Numbered from the stretch's first letter, positions 48,824-57,258 are shown. The stretch is DNA of 64,000 nucleotides from Nonlabens antarcticus (GCF_015356755.1 NZ_JADFCO010000063.1:124001-188000), one strand, 5' to 3'. Program-made: numbers and translations. Notes: generated by a model from the letters alone, not told the origin.

Positions 48824-49726
48824 ATGAGCTGGGAAAGACATACAAAAGACTTCAAAACGTATCTAAAACTGGAACGCGGTATGTCTATCAATACCGTTAA
48901 GGCATATACCCGCGACCTTAAAAAACTCTCCAACTGGCTCGATGAAAATGAGATTAAGATTGATCCTACCAATATTTCCATCCAGATTATAAAAGAATTC
49001 AACCATGATCTTGCGCAAAAAGTAGAACCTACAACACAAGCCAGAACGATTAGCAGTCTGAGAAATTTCTTTGCCTACCTATTAATGGAAGATTATCGCA
49101 AGGACAACCCTATGGAATTGATTGAGGCACCACGATTGGGCCGCAAGCTACCGGACACCTTGAGCATAGAAGAAATTGACCAGATTATATCTACCATCGA
49201 TCGATCCACTGCTCATGGTGAGCGCAACCGCGTGATATTGGAAACTTTATATGCCTGCGGTTTGAGAGTTTCAGAACTGGTAGAACTTAAGATAAGTGAC
49301 CTGTATTTCAATGAAGGAGTAATTCTGGTAACCGGTAAAGGCAACAAGCAACGTTATGTCCCAATAGGAGACTCTACCATAAATCTAATACAAGTCTACA
49401 TCGACCAGATACGTGTTCATATTCCTGTAAAACCAGACTCTACAAATACATTATTTCTCAACCGTCGTGGTCGTGGCCTTACCAGAGCAATGATTTTTAC
49501 CATCATCAAGGATTTAAAAACACAGGCTGGGATTCATAAAAGTATAAGTCCGCATACGTTTAGACATTCCTTTGCAACCCATTTACTGGAAAACGGTGCA
49601 GACTTGAGATCCATACAAATGATGCTGGGCCATGAAAGTATTACCACTACAGAAATCTATGTCCACGTGGACCGCTCCTACCTTAAGGGAGTGCTGGAAA
49701 AATTCCACCCTCGATCGTCCTATTAA
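48824..49726 (+). CDS. xerD: Tyrosine recombinase XerD (chromosome dimer resolution)
   Basis: 300 residues, the usual XerC/D size. An N-terminal core-binding domain (about 1-85) precedes the catalytic domain with R148 (ACGLRVSEL), K172 (GKGNKQR), H244 and R247 (PHTFRHSFA), H270 (LGHESITTT) and the nucleophile Y279. All six key residues are present. It resolves chromosome dimers at dif with FtsK. XerD rather than XerC is chosen by overall similarity and could be revised. Confidence 0.92.
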   Translation: MSWERHTKDFKTYLKLERGMSINTVKAYTRDLKKLSNWLDENEIKIDPTNISIQIIKEFNHDLAQKVEPTTQARTISSLRNFFAYLLMEDYRKDNPMELIEAPRLGRKLPDTLSIEEIDQIISTIDRSTAHGERNRVILETLYACGLRVSELVELKISDLYFNEGVILVTGKGNKQRYVPIGDSTINLIQVYIDQIRVHIPVKPDSTNTLFLNRRGRGLTRAMIFTIIKDLKTQAGIHKSISPHTFRHSFATHLLENGADLRSIQMMLGHESITTTEIYVHVDRSYLKGVLEKFHPRSSY

Positions 49727-49759
49727 AGTTATGGTAAAGTAGTGCCGTTGTTTTGAGCA

Positions 49760-49775
49760 CGCTTTCGCGAAAGCT
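49760..49775. repeat. Near-exact copy of the dispersed palindrome
   Basis: CGCTTTCGCGAAAGCT differs at the last base. It is intergenic between xerD and the aldo/keto reductase gene. Confidence 0.75.
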
Positions 49776-49799
49776 AACTTTAGGACAAATAAAATAACA

Positions 49800-50747
49800 A
49801 TGAAAAAGCTAAAGTTTAAGAACGGCGACGAGATGGACGCCATAGGACTGGGAACGTGGAAATCAGGAAAGGGCGAGGTAGGAAAAGCCATTAAAATGGC
49901 ACTGGAAGCTGGTTATCGACACATTGATTGCGCAGCGACTTACGGGAATGAAGCTGAAATAGGAGAAGCTTTCAATGAGGTTTTTAGTAAAGGAGACATA
50001 AAAAGAGAAGATGTGTGGATCACTTCAAAATTGTGGAACAACGCACACCTCAAGAGTGATGTTAAGCCTGCACTTCAAAAAACATTGAAGGATTTACAAC
50101 TGGATTATCTAGACCTTTATTTAATCCACTGGCCAGTAGCCTTCAAACCAGACGTTGCTTCACCCGAAAAACCAGAAGATTACCTCACACCTGAAGAGGC
50201 ACCTATAACTGACACGTGGGAAGCTATGGTTGCTTGCAAAAAGGAAGGTCTTGCTAAACACATAGGAGTTTCAAATTTTTCTATTAAGAAATTAGAGAAC
50301 CTCATTTCAAAAACGGATGTAGTTCCAGAAATGAATCAAGTGGAATTGCATCCTTTATTGCAACAGAATGACTTGTTCGAATTCTGTAGCAAGCATGGAA
50401 TTCACCTGACTGGATATTCACCATTAGGTAGCGGTGATCGTTCCCAGGGTATGAAGCAGGATGATGAGCCTAACATGATGGAACTGGATGCGGTAAAAGC
50501 TCTTGCTAAAAAGCACAATGTAGAACCAGGTCAGATTTTGATTTCTTGGTCTTATCATAGAGGAAATGCTGTAATTCCTAAATCTACCAGCGAGGGTCAT
50601 ATTAAAGACAATCTAGCAGCTGCAGCAGTGAATCTAGATGAGCAGGATCTAAAAGATCTCGCAAATCTTGACCGTCATTATAGGTATGTCACTGGAAAGT
50701 TCTTTGAAGTTCCAGAAAAAGGATATCCCAACATCTATGATGAGTAG
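49800..50747 (+). CDS. Aldo/keto reductase
   Basis: A 315-residue NADPH-dependent TIM-barrel enzyme that reduces carbonyls. It carries the first signature GYRHIDCAATYGNEAEIGEA (catalytic Asp and Tyr), the lysine in WITSKLWNNAH, the histidine region LYLIHWPVAFKP, KHIGVSNFSIKKL and the cofactor loop VIPKSTSEGHI. Closest in style to AKR3/AKR5-type proteins; the substrate is unknown. A terminator follows at 50774. Confidence 0.92.
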   Translation: MKKLKFKNGDEMDAIGLGTWKSGKGEVGKAIKMALEAGYRHIDCAATYGNEAEIGEAFNEVFSKGDIKREDVWITSKLWNNAHLKSDVKPALQKTLKDLQLDYLDLYLIHWPVAFKPDVASPEKPEDYLTPEEAPITDTWEAMVACKKEGLAKHIGVSNFSIKKLENLISKTDVVPEMNQVELHPLLQQNDLFEFCSKHGIHLTGYSPLGSGDRSQGMKQDDEPNMMELDAVKALAKKHNVEPGQILISWSYHRGNAVIPKSTSEGHIKDNLAAAAVNLDEQDLKDLANLDRHYRYVTGKFFEVPEKGYPNIYDE

Positions 50748-50773
50748 GTTTTAGACTTTAACAGTTTTACCTT

Positions 50774-50801
50774 AAAAATACCCCATAGAGGGTATTTTTT
50801 T
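50774..50801 (+). terminator. Terminator after the aldo/keto reductase gene
   Basis: Stem AAAAATACCC / GGGTATTTTT, loop CATAGA, T tail. Confidence 0.85.
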
Positions 50802-50802
50802 A

Positions 50803-50879
50803 TACTCAAAACAGTTCGATCTTTACAATGTCTTGTAGAAGTTATTAGGGGTAATATTTTTACAAGACAGTTTTGAGTA
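50803..50879. repeat. Nested inverted repeat
   Basis: Outer arms are TACTCAAAAC (50803-50812) and GTTTTGAGTA (50870-50879). Inner arms are GTCTTGTA (50830-50837) and TACAAGAC (50861-50868). The left side has 17 extra nt between its two arms. Confidence 0.6.
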
Positions 50880-50971
50880 AAGGTTGCTGTAGTTCTAGAA
50901 TGAATCTCTAAAGAGGATTTCAAAATTTCAGAAACCGAAAATAGTTTCTGATATTAGGGACATTAGAAACA

Positions 50972-50998
50972 AAAAAGCCGCCTTTCAGGCGGCTTTTT
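50972..50998 (-). terminator. Terminator of the ruvX-def-DUF5606 operon
   Basis: A perfect 11-bp stem AAAAAGCCGCC / GGCGGCTTTTT with loop TTTCA and T runs on both sides. Confidence 0.92.
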
Positions 50999-51014
50999 AG
51001 TGTTATAAAATTTC

Positions 51015-51054
51015 TAGATTTGAGTTGGAATCGGGAGATTCCAACTCAAATCTA
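51015..51054. repeat. 18-bp hairpin with GGGA loop in the DUF5606 3' region
   Basis: The arms run from TAGATTTGAG to CTCAAATCTA, pair perfectly over 18 bp and enclose GGGA. It begins 12 nt after the DUF5606 stop codon (minus strand) and precedes the terminator. Confidence 0.75.
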
Positions 51055-51066
51055 AAATGTAATTAG

Positions 51067-51468
51067 TTATTCCTCTTCTTCAGCAACAGAAGCGAGCAGG
51101 TCATTTTCCTGTAAGATGTTATACCACTGCAAGACCTTTTTAATATCACTTGCGTACACACGCTCCTCATCATAATCAGGAAGAACCTCCTTAAAATAAT
51201 CAGCTAGTTCTTTTTTATCTGCCTTGTGGCTTATTGCTGCTCCCTTATCTTCCTTTGCGGCTATCTTACTAAAAACTTCCTTCAAGGGCATTTCTGCTTC
51301 ATGAGTGTAAATGGAAATATCTTTAAGGACACTTACATTGTGATTCATTCCTATGATAGATGTTTTATTATCAATCAATGACTCTACTACAAAGCCACTT
51401 CTAGCTTTCGTTTTTAATTTATACAATCCAGGTTTTCCTGTGATGGATAAAATGCTATCTAAACTCAT
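51067..51468 (-). CDS. DUF5606-family protein
   Basis: 133 residues. The N-terminal half is a small beta domain (LSITGKPGLYKLKTKARSGFVVESLIDNKTSII). A helical region (MPLKEVFSKIA, LADYFKEVLPDYDEERVYASDIKKVLQWYNIL) and an acidic end follow. The pattern fits DUF5606 of Bacteroidota. No signal peptide; cytosolic. It is the last gene of the ruvX-def operon, 39 nt after def. Function unknown. Confidence 0.82.
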   Translation of the reverse strand: MSLDSILSITGKPGLYKLKTKARSGFVVESLIDNKTSIIGMNHNVSVLKDISIYTHEAEMPLKEVFSKIAAKEDKGAAISHKADKKELADYFKEVLPDYDEERVYASDIKKVLQWYNILQENDLLASVAEEEE

Positions 51469-51507
51469 ATTTATATTTTAAGCGGTCGCAAATATATAAA
51501 ACCGCAA

Positions 51508-52098
51508 TTATCTGCGTCCTTTTACATCAGGAAAACGCATGCGATAATCCACATTAGTTTTTCCCTTTGAAATATTACTCAATTTACTTTTAATCAAACG
51601 TTTCTTAAGAGATGAAATTTTATCGGTAAATAAAATTCCCTCAATATGATCATATTCATGCTGCACCACTCTAGCTATTAAACCGGTATAGGTATCTTGA
51701 TGCTCGACAAAATTTTCATCTACGTATTTGATCGTGACCGTTTCTGGTCTAAAAACATCTTCACGCACGTTAGGAATGCTCAAACAACCTTCATTAAACG
51801 ACCATTCTTCACCGGTCTCTTCAACTACTTGCGCATTGATGAATGCTTGTTTGAAGCCAGCAAGTTCCTTTTGCTCATCACTAGATAAATCTGGATCATC
51901 ACTAAAAGGTTCTGTATCCACCATAAACATGCGTATGGGAAGACCTACTTGTGGTGCGGCAAGACCTACTCCAGCAGCATTATACATGGTTTCCCACATA
52001 TTATCAATGACTTCCTTTAACTTAGGATAATCGGTTGTAATGTCTTCAGCTTCTTTTCTCAGTACGGGATCACCGTATGCAACTATAGGTAAAATCAT
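51508..52098 (-). CDS. def: Peptide deformylase
   Basis: It removes the formyl group from nascent N-terminal methionine at the ribosome exit. 196 residues carry the three motifs: GVGLAAPQVG, EGCLSIP with metal ligand C105, and QHEYDHIEG with H147, H151 and catalytic E148. A loop insertion (EPFSDDPDLSSDEQKELAGF) is typical of Bacteroidota forms. It follows ruvX by 22 nt. Confidence 0.97.
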   Translation of the reverse strand: MILPIVAYGDPVLRKEAEDITTDYPKLKEVIDNMWETMYNAAGVGLAAPQVGLPIRMFMVDTEPFSDDPDLSSDEQKELAGFKQAFINAQVVEETGEEWSFNEGCLSIPNVREDVFRPETVTIKYVDENFVEHQDTYTGLIARVVQHEYDHIEGILFTDKISSLKKRLIKSKLSNISKGKTNVDYRMRFPDVKGRR

Positions 52099-52120
52099 AT
52101 AAAATGATTGGTGTTTTTAA

Positions 52121-52534
52121 TTAAAACTTTCGGTCCATATAGGACTGCAATATAATGGTCGCGGCAATCTCATCCACCAGCGCTTTATTGCGGCGCTGTT
52201 TTTTATTCAAACCGCTATCAATCATGGTTTGAAACGCCATTTTTGAGGTAAATCTCTCGTCCACGCGTTCCACTTTTATACTGGGGTATTGTAGGTGTAA
52301 CGCTTTCGCGAAAGCGGTAATCACGCCACCCAGCTCACTATCTGTATAATCCATTTGCTTAGGCTCCCCTACAACGATCGTTTCCACAGATTCCTTGCTC
52401 AAATAATCTTTCAACCAGTCTCCCAAAGTCTTAGTTTCTACCGTGCACAGGCCTGAGGCGATGATTTGCATAGGGTCAGTAACGGCAATGCCGGTTCTTT
52501 TCTTCCCATAATCGATAGCCATGATCCGTCCCAT
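52121..52534 (-). CDS. ruvX: Putative Holliday junction resolvase / pre-16S rRNA nuclease (YqgF family)
   Basis: 137 residues from ATG 52534. The RNase H-like fold starts IMAIDYGKKRTGIAVTD, has VVGEPKQMDYTDSELGG, and ends with VERVDERFTSKMAFQ and KALVDEIAATIILQSYM, giving the catalytic Asp/Glu residues. In E. coli, YqgF trims 16S rRNA ends; a role in junction resolution is also proposed. The frame is open upstream, but the -7 box at 52541-52548 fixes this start. An exact palindrome copy makes TAFAKAL near residue 75. Confidence 0.93.
   Translation of the reverse strand: MGRIMAIDYGKKRTGIAVTDPMQIIASGLCTVETKTLGDWLKDYLSKESVETIVVGEPKQMDYTDSELGGVITAFAKALHLQYPSIKVERVDERFTSKMAFQTMIDSGLNKKQRRNKALVDEIAATIILQSYMDRKF
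52301..52316. repeat. Dispersed palindrome CGCTTTCGCGAAAGCG, exact copy
   Basis: It lies inside ruvX, read on the minus strand as AFAKA between two conserved motifs. Confidence 0.9.
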
Positions 52535-52540
52535 AATTTG

Positions 52541-52548
52541 CAAAAATA
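52541..52548 (-). promoter_or_regulatory. -7 box (TATTTTTG) for the ruvX operon
   Basis: It ends 6 nt before the ATG at 52534. Confidence 0.6.
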
Positions 52549-52622
52549 GGAATAAAGGATCAGTCATCAAGTAGAAAGCGCTCTAGCCTGGATAATGAAC
52601 CCCTAATTCCGATTTTAGGTTT

Positions 52623-52630
52623 TATCTTTG
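52623..52630 (+). promoter_or_regulatory. -7 box (TATCTTTG) for the dapD operon
   Basis: It ends 19 nt before the TTG start of dapD. AGGAAA just upstream of that TTG resembles a ribosome-binding site. Confidence 0.5.
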
Positions 52631-52649
52631 AGATTCAAAAATCAGGAAA

Positions 52650-53465
52650 TTGGAACAAATAAAGAATGTCATAGAGAACGCTTGGGAGGACCGTAGTTTG
52701 TTAGAAAACTCTGTTACGCAAAGTGCAATTCGCAATGTTATTGACTTGCTTGATACTGGTGAGTTGCGCGTGGCAGAACCTACTGATAAAGGATGGCAGG
52801 TGAATGAGTGGGTAAAGAAAGCAGTGGTTCTATATTTCCCGATTCAGAAAATGGAAACCCTGGAATGCGGTCCCCTAGAATTCCATGATAAGATTCCGCT
52901 TAAAAAAGGCTATAAGGAGCGTGGCATTCGTGTGGTTCCTCATGCAGTTGCACGACACGGATCCTATATTTCTAAAGGAGTAATTTTGATGCCTAGTTTT
53001 GTAAACATAGGCGCTTATATAGGAGAAGGAACCATGGTTGATACCTGGGCCACAGTGGGAAGTTGCGCACAAATAGGATCAAATGTCCACTTGAGCGGTG
53101 GTGTGGGAATAGGTGGTGTTTTAGAACCGTTGCAAGCGGCTCCTGTGATTATAGAAGACAATGCTTTTATAGGTTCTAGATGTATTGTTGTTGAAGGCGT
53201 GCGAGTAGAGCGAGAAGCCGTATTAGGCGCTAACGTTGTTTTGACAGGTAGTACTAAGATTATTGATGTAACAGGTGATGAGCCTAAAGAAATGAAAGGT
53301 ATAGTGCCCGCAAGATCTGTAGTGATTCCAGGAAGTTATGCTAAAAAGTTTCCTTCTGGAACTTATAATGTCCCTTGTGCCTTAATTATAGGAACTCGCA
53401 AGGAAAGTACCAATAAGAAAACGTCACTCAATGAAGCGTTGAGGGAATATGATGTAGCGGTGTAG
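52650..53465 (+). CDS. dapD: 2,3,4,5-tetrahydropyridine-2,6-dicarboxylate N-succinyltransferase
   Basis: It succinylates tetrahydrodipicolinate in the lysine/diaminopimelate pathway. The 271 residues have a helical N-terminal domain and a left-handed beta-helix of hexapeptide repeats (SYISKGVILMPSFVNIGAYIGEG, then GSCAQIGSNVHLSGGVGIGG and NAFIGSRCIVVEGVRVEREAVLGANVVL). The start is TTG at 52650; no ATG fits. Its stop shares a base with the GTG start of the next gene, tying it to a glycosyltransferase operon. Confidence 0.95.
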   Translation: MEQIKNVIENAWEDRSLLENSVTQSAIRNVIDLLDTGELRVAEPTDKGWQVNEWVKKAVVLYFPIQKMETLECGPLEFHDKIPLKKGYKERGIRVVPHAVARHGSYISKGVILMPSFVNIGAYIGEGTMVDTWATVGSCAQIGSNVHLSGGVGIGGVLEPLQAAPVIIEDNAFIGSRCIVVEGVRVEREAVLGANVVLTGSTKIIDVTGDEPKEMKGIVPARSVVIPGSYAKKFPSGTYNVPCALIIGTRKESTNKKTSLNEALREYDVAV

Positions 53466-54514
53466 TGAAGATTTTGCTGATTCAATATAAAATGTTAGGT
53501 GATGTTCTGACCACTAGCGTTCTTCTTGAACCTTTAAAGCAAAAGTATCCCACAGCCACTATCGATTATTTGATTGATGAACCTGCACTCCAGGTCATGA
53601 AGGGAAATCCTTTTGTAAGTAATTACATAATCACTGCAAAGGATTTCAACGATTCCACACTCGCTGTTTTTAAATTAGCAATGCAGCTGAGAAAGTCAAA
53701 TTATGATGTCGTCATAGATGTCTATGGCAAACTGCGCAGTCAGATTATAGTCGCTTTTTCTAGCGCGTCCCGTAAAATCGCCTGGAAGAAAAGCGCCACC
53801 TCATGGCTTTACACCCACAATATTACTCGGAATGTAGCATCTAAAAATGGGTGGAGTCTTGCGATTGAAAACCGGATGAGGCTTTTAGCGCCATTAGATA
53901 TTTCTACAAATCCTAAATCTCCTGAAATCTATTTAACGGAGGATGAGAAAATCAATGGAGCTAAAATCTTAACCCATCACGGGATTGATCAGGAAAAGCC
54001 TGTTTATATGATTTCAGCTTTGGGCAGTAGTATGGAGAAGACCTACCCTCTGGATTACATGGCACAATTAATAGATTTCATAGTACAGGAAAAGCCAGAG
54101 TCTCAAATACTATTTAACTACTTGCCCAGCCAATCTGATGATGCTTTAAATTTGTATGAATCTTTAAGCGAGGTGACAAAAAAACAAGTGTTTTTTGATA
54201 TTTACGCCGATAGCTTGAGGTCGTTTTTATCAATAACCTCGCAATGTGATGCGATGATAGGCAATGAAGGTGGCGCTGTGAATATGGCAAAAGCCTTGAA
54301 TATTAAAAGTTTTATTTTGTTTGCTCCTTATCTACAAAAGAAGAATTGGTTTAGTGAAAAGGAATTAAATCATAAAGCAGTTCACTTAGCAGATTACATC
54401 ACTTATGGACCTGAGGATTATGTAGAAGCTAAAAAGAATTCCCAAACATATTACCGCAATTTTGAGCCTAGTCTTATCTTTAGCGATTTGAGAAACTTTC
54501 TTGCATCACTTTAA
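53465..54514 (+). CDS. Glycosyltransferase family 9 (heptosyltransferase-like)
   Basis: 349 residues, GTG start overlapping the dapD stop by one base. The N-terminus KILLIQYKMLGDVLTTSVLLEPLKQKYP is the GT9 signature, and the C-terminal domain has the nucleotide-sugar motif SQCDAMIGNEGGAVNMAKAL. GT9 enzymes add heptose or related sugars to the LPS core in the cytosol. In Bacteroidota the sugar may differ. Its stop overlaps the next ATG (TAATG). Confidence 0.88.
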   Translation: MKILLIQYKMLGDVLTTSVLLEPLKQKYPTATIDYLIDEPALQVMKGNPFVSNYIITAKDFNDSTLAVFKLAMQLRKSNYDVVIDVYGKLRSQIIVAFSSASRKIAWKKSATSWLYTHNITRNVASKNGWSLAIENRMRLLAPLDISTNPKSPEIYLTEDEKINGAKILTHHGIDQEKPVYMISALGSSMEKTYPLDYMAQLIDFIVQEKPESQILFNYLPSQSDDALNLYESLSEVTKKQVFFDIYADSLRSFLSITSQCDAMIGNEGGAVNMAKALNIKSFILFAPYLQKKNWFSEKELNHKAVHLADYITYGPEDYVEAKKNSQTYYRNFEPSLIFSDLRNFLASL

Positions 54515-56349
54515 TGCCCTATAGATTCCTGATTTATTTTTCTTATACCTATGCGATTCCTATCGCAGAACCTTTGGAACGGGAGATTGAAAGATTGGGT
54601 TATGAAGTAAAATGGTTTGCAGATCATAAAGAAGGTCAGGAGGGGATTTTGCAAAAAGAAAACGTCCTCCACACTATAGAGAGTGCTCTAGAGTATGCGC
54701 CTCATGTAATTCTTTGTATCACAGACAGCTGTCCCGATTTTTTCAATTCTCTCAAGGTTCAAGTCTTTCATGGATTTAATGCAGAGAAACGAAAATCAAC
54801 TATAGATCATTTTAATATTAGAGGTCTTTTTGACCTTTATTGTACACAAGGCCCATCCACCACCAGCATTTTTAAAGAGTTAAAGAAACAATACAATCAC
54901 TTTAACGTCATAGAAACAGGCTGGTCTAAGGTAGATCCCATGTTTCCTTTACAAAAGGACAACAACAATCCAGTCCCTAGAATATTTGTTGCGTCTACTT
55001 TTTCTTCTAGACTTAGCATGGCGCTAGATCCAGAGGTTTTTTCAGAGATTAAAAAACTTTCTCTAACCGGTAAATACCATTTTGACATGGTGCTTCACCC
55101 TAAATTAGAGGAATCTGTTAAAGAAAAATGGAAAACTTTAGAAGGAGCTTTTTTTACATATCATGATACCACATCATTTATCCCTCTTATGAAAAGAGCA
55201 GATATGATGATGTGCGATACGACTTCTGTAGTACAGGAATTCGGTTTGTTAGAAAAGCCTATTGTTACTTTCAGACATAGAGTTCCTAGACCACATCATA
55301 TTAATGTAACAATAATTCAGGATATAGAACCAGCTTTGGACAGAGCGCTTACTAAATCTCAAGACCTTGTTGAAAATCTAAAAATATTCAACGCTGCATT
55401 ACATCCTTACCAGGATGGTAAATCGAGCGGTAGAGTTATTCAAGTTTGCATCAACCAGCTGCATGCCACAAAAAACGACCTGAAAAAGAAGCCTCTCAAT
55501 CTGGTTAGAAAGTGGAAGGTTAGAAAAACGCTTCAATACTTTACCTTAAAGAGTTACAATAAACCATTTCATCTTCCCGACTGGAGCAATAGACAGCCCT
55601 TGACTGCCATATTACCCGTAGGCAATGAAATAGACAATATTCAAGAGGTCATCGATTCGGTTTCTTTTGCAGATGAGATTCTGGTCATCGATAGTATGAG
55701 TACTGATGGTACTCATGACATTGCGCAGACTAAGAACGTGAGAATTATAAGAAGACCTTATGAATACAGTTCTTCCCAGAAAAATTTTGCGATCCCATTA
55801 GCTTCTCATGAATGGGTTTTACTAGTGGATGCTGATGAGCGAGTCACTCCTAAATTAAAGGATGAAATTTTGATCAAGCTCATCAACCCTAGTGTTAATG
55901 GAAATGTAGCTTACTGGATAGGTCGTACAAACCACTTTATGAATAAAAGAATACGTCATAGTGGTTTGCGCAATGATAAGGTAATACGCTTATTCATGCG
56001 TGATAAATGCAGGTACGAGGATAAAATGGTTCATGCAGAGATCGTTGCAGACGGCAAAGTGGGTACATTGAAAAATAAATTCTATCATAATACCTATCGA
56101 GGAATTGATGAATTTATTGAAAAGATGAATCGTTATTCGGGATGGCAAGCGGTAGATTATGACAAAACTACAGGAACCTTAACTCCGTTTCATTTTGTAT
56201 TGAAGCCTATTTATAGATTTACTAAGCATTATGTGATTCAACTAGGTTTTCTAGACGGAATGGTAGGACTTTTCATAGCGTACTTGCACGCTTATATGGT
56301 TTATATGCGCTATCTAAAACTGTGGTTGCTGCGTAGAAACTTGAAATAA
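54514..56349 (+). CDS. Two-domain glycan enzyme: CDP-glycerol transferase-like N-half fused to a GT2 C-half
   Basis: 611 residues. Residues 1 to about 340 resemble the CDP-glycerol glycerophosphotransferase/TagB-type GT-B fold (VFHGFNAEKRKSTID, ETGWSKVDPMF, LHPKL, MCDTTSVVQEFGLLEKPIV). From about 365 there is a WaaE-like GT2 domain (LTAILPVGNEIDNIQEVIDSV, LVIDSMSTDGTHD, DxD-type LLVDADERVTP). A C-terminal hydrophobic region ends it. The fusion would perform two consecutive transfers on a surface glycan. The N-half identity is based on a few motifs and is less certain than the GT2 half. Confidence 0.8.
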   Translation: MPYRFLIYFSYTYAIPIAEPLEREIERLGYEVKWFADHKEGQEGILQKENVLHTIESALEYAPHVILCITDSCPDFFNSLKVQVFHGFNAEKRKSTIDHFNIRGLFDLYCTQGPSTTSIFKELKKQYNHFNVIETGWSKVDPMFPLQKDNNNPVPRIFVASTFSSRLSMALDPEVFSEIKKLSLTGKYHFDMVLHPKLEESVKEKWKTLEGAFFTYHDTTSFIPLMKRADMMMCDTTSVVQEFGLLEKPIVTFRHRVPRPHHINVTIIQDIEPALDRALTKSQDLVENLKIFNAALHPYQDGKSSGRVIQVCINQLHATKNDLKKKPLNLVRKWKVRKTLQYFTLKSYNKPFHLPDWSNRQPLTAILPVGNEIDNIQEVIDSVSFADEILVIDSMSTDGTHDIAQTKNVRIIRRPYEYSSSQKNFAIPLASHEWVLLVDADERVTPKLKDEILIKLINPSVNGNVAYWIGRTNHFMNKRIRHSGLRNDKVIRLFMRDKCRYEDKMVHAEIVADGKVGTLKNKFYHNTYRGIDEFIEKMNRYSGWQAVDYDKTTGTLTPFHFVLKPIYRFTKHYVIQLGFLDGMVGLFIAYLHAYMVYMRYLKLWLLRRNLK

Positions 56350-56353
56350 ATCA

Positions 56354-57115
56354 TCAAGATTTACCCATTAATTCGCGGACTTTCTTTTTCAGCCGTTTCT
56401 TTTTGTGAAATTTTTCTTGGAATTTTTGGGTATAGCTCCACATGGCATCTATTGTCGTTTCAGAATCTTTATCCATAAGTGAGGCATATTCTGCTCCCAT
56501 AATGTCATACATCCACTTCTCTGGTGATAAACGTTCAAAGTTTTTCAATCGATCTTCGAAAGGAATATCATAAAATTTCATTCGGTTCAAATCAACCAAA
56601 TAAAAATCATACGATCCAGCCGTTTTGGAAATCAAAGTGTTGCCGGGCGAGTTATCTAGAAAATAAATATTTGCTTCATGCAGCTTAAATATGAATCTGG
56701 TAAAATGTATTAGGATTTTTTCTTTATCAGTTAATTCCTCATCATTTATAATCTCGCGGTAGGTAAAATCGTGTTCTACATAGTCACTTATATAATAACT
56801 TTCCTGAAACTCAACGGCAGTCATTTTCTCCAAATAACCTAATGGCGCTGGGGTTCCTATACCATTTTCAATTAAATATTTAGCGTTTTCATAAGAGCGT
56901 TGAGCCTTAGAAGGCCTAAAAAACCGATAGACTAATTTGTTAATAAGATTAGGTGATCTAAACGATTTAACCACCAGCTTTTTGTTTTCAAAGTTGACCA
57001 CCTTAATGGTATTGCGCGGATTGCCCAAAGTCATCTCAGAAGCATGGAATAGATCAAGAATGTTTTGAAACCGCTTTCGCGAAAGCGAACCACTCACAAA
57101 TTTTTCACTACTCAT
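56354..57115 (-). CDS. LPS-core kinase, WaaP/InaA-like
   Basis: 253 residues from ATG 57115; the open frame extends upstream but would read intergenic DNA. The protein-kinase-like fold shows KKLVVKSFRSPNLINK (ATP-binding Lys), FKLHEANIYFLDNSPGN (catalytic Asp loop) and YLVDLNRMKF (metal-binding Asp). Such kinases phosphorylate core heptose or Kdo. It converges on the two-domain transferase gene. SLSRKR near residue 10 is made by a palindrome copy. Confidence 0.85.
   Translation of the reverse strand: MSSEKFVSGSLSRKRFQNILDLFHASEMTLGNPRNTIKVVNFENKKLVVKSFRSPNLINKLVYRFFRPSKAQRSYENAKYLIENGIGTPAPLGYLEKMTAVEFQESYYISDYVEHDFTYREIINDEELTDKEKILIHFTRFIFKLHEANIYFLDNSPGNTLISKTAGSYDFYLVDLNRMKFYDIPFEDRLKNFERLSPEKWMYDIMGAEYASLMDKDSETTIDAMWSYTQKFQEKFHKKKRLKKKVRELMGKS
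57072..57087. repeat. Dispersed palindrome CGCTTTCGCGAAAGCG, exact copy
   Basis: It lies near the 5' end of the WaaP-like kinase gene, read as SLSRKR on the minus strand. A 20-bp stretch around it is identical to the pyrD copy. Confidence 0.9.
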
Positions 57116-57258
57116 AACTCTTGATAAATTGAATTGCAAAGTAACAATTTTAAAACAATGGAAAGGTGATGGTAACATAGTAGATTGTCCGGTTTCTCCA
57201 TCTAAAGCGAAAATTAATTTCTATCATTGCAATCATTTCACTCGTTAAAAACTGAGAA

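Larger units (their letters stand above)
50748..51066. other. Hairpin-rich convergent intergenic region
   Basis: About 320 nt with no gene. It holds two terminators (50774-50801 and 50972-50998), a nested inverted repeat (50803-50879) and an 18-bp hairpin (51015-51054). Confidence 0.7.
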
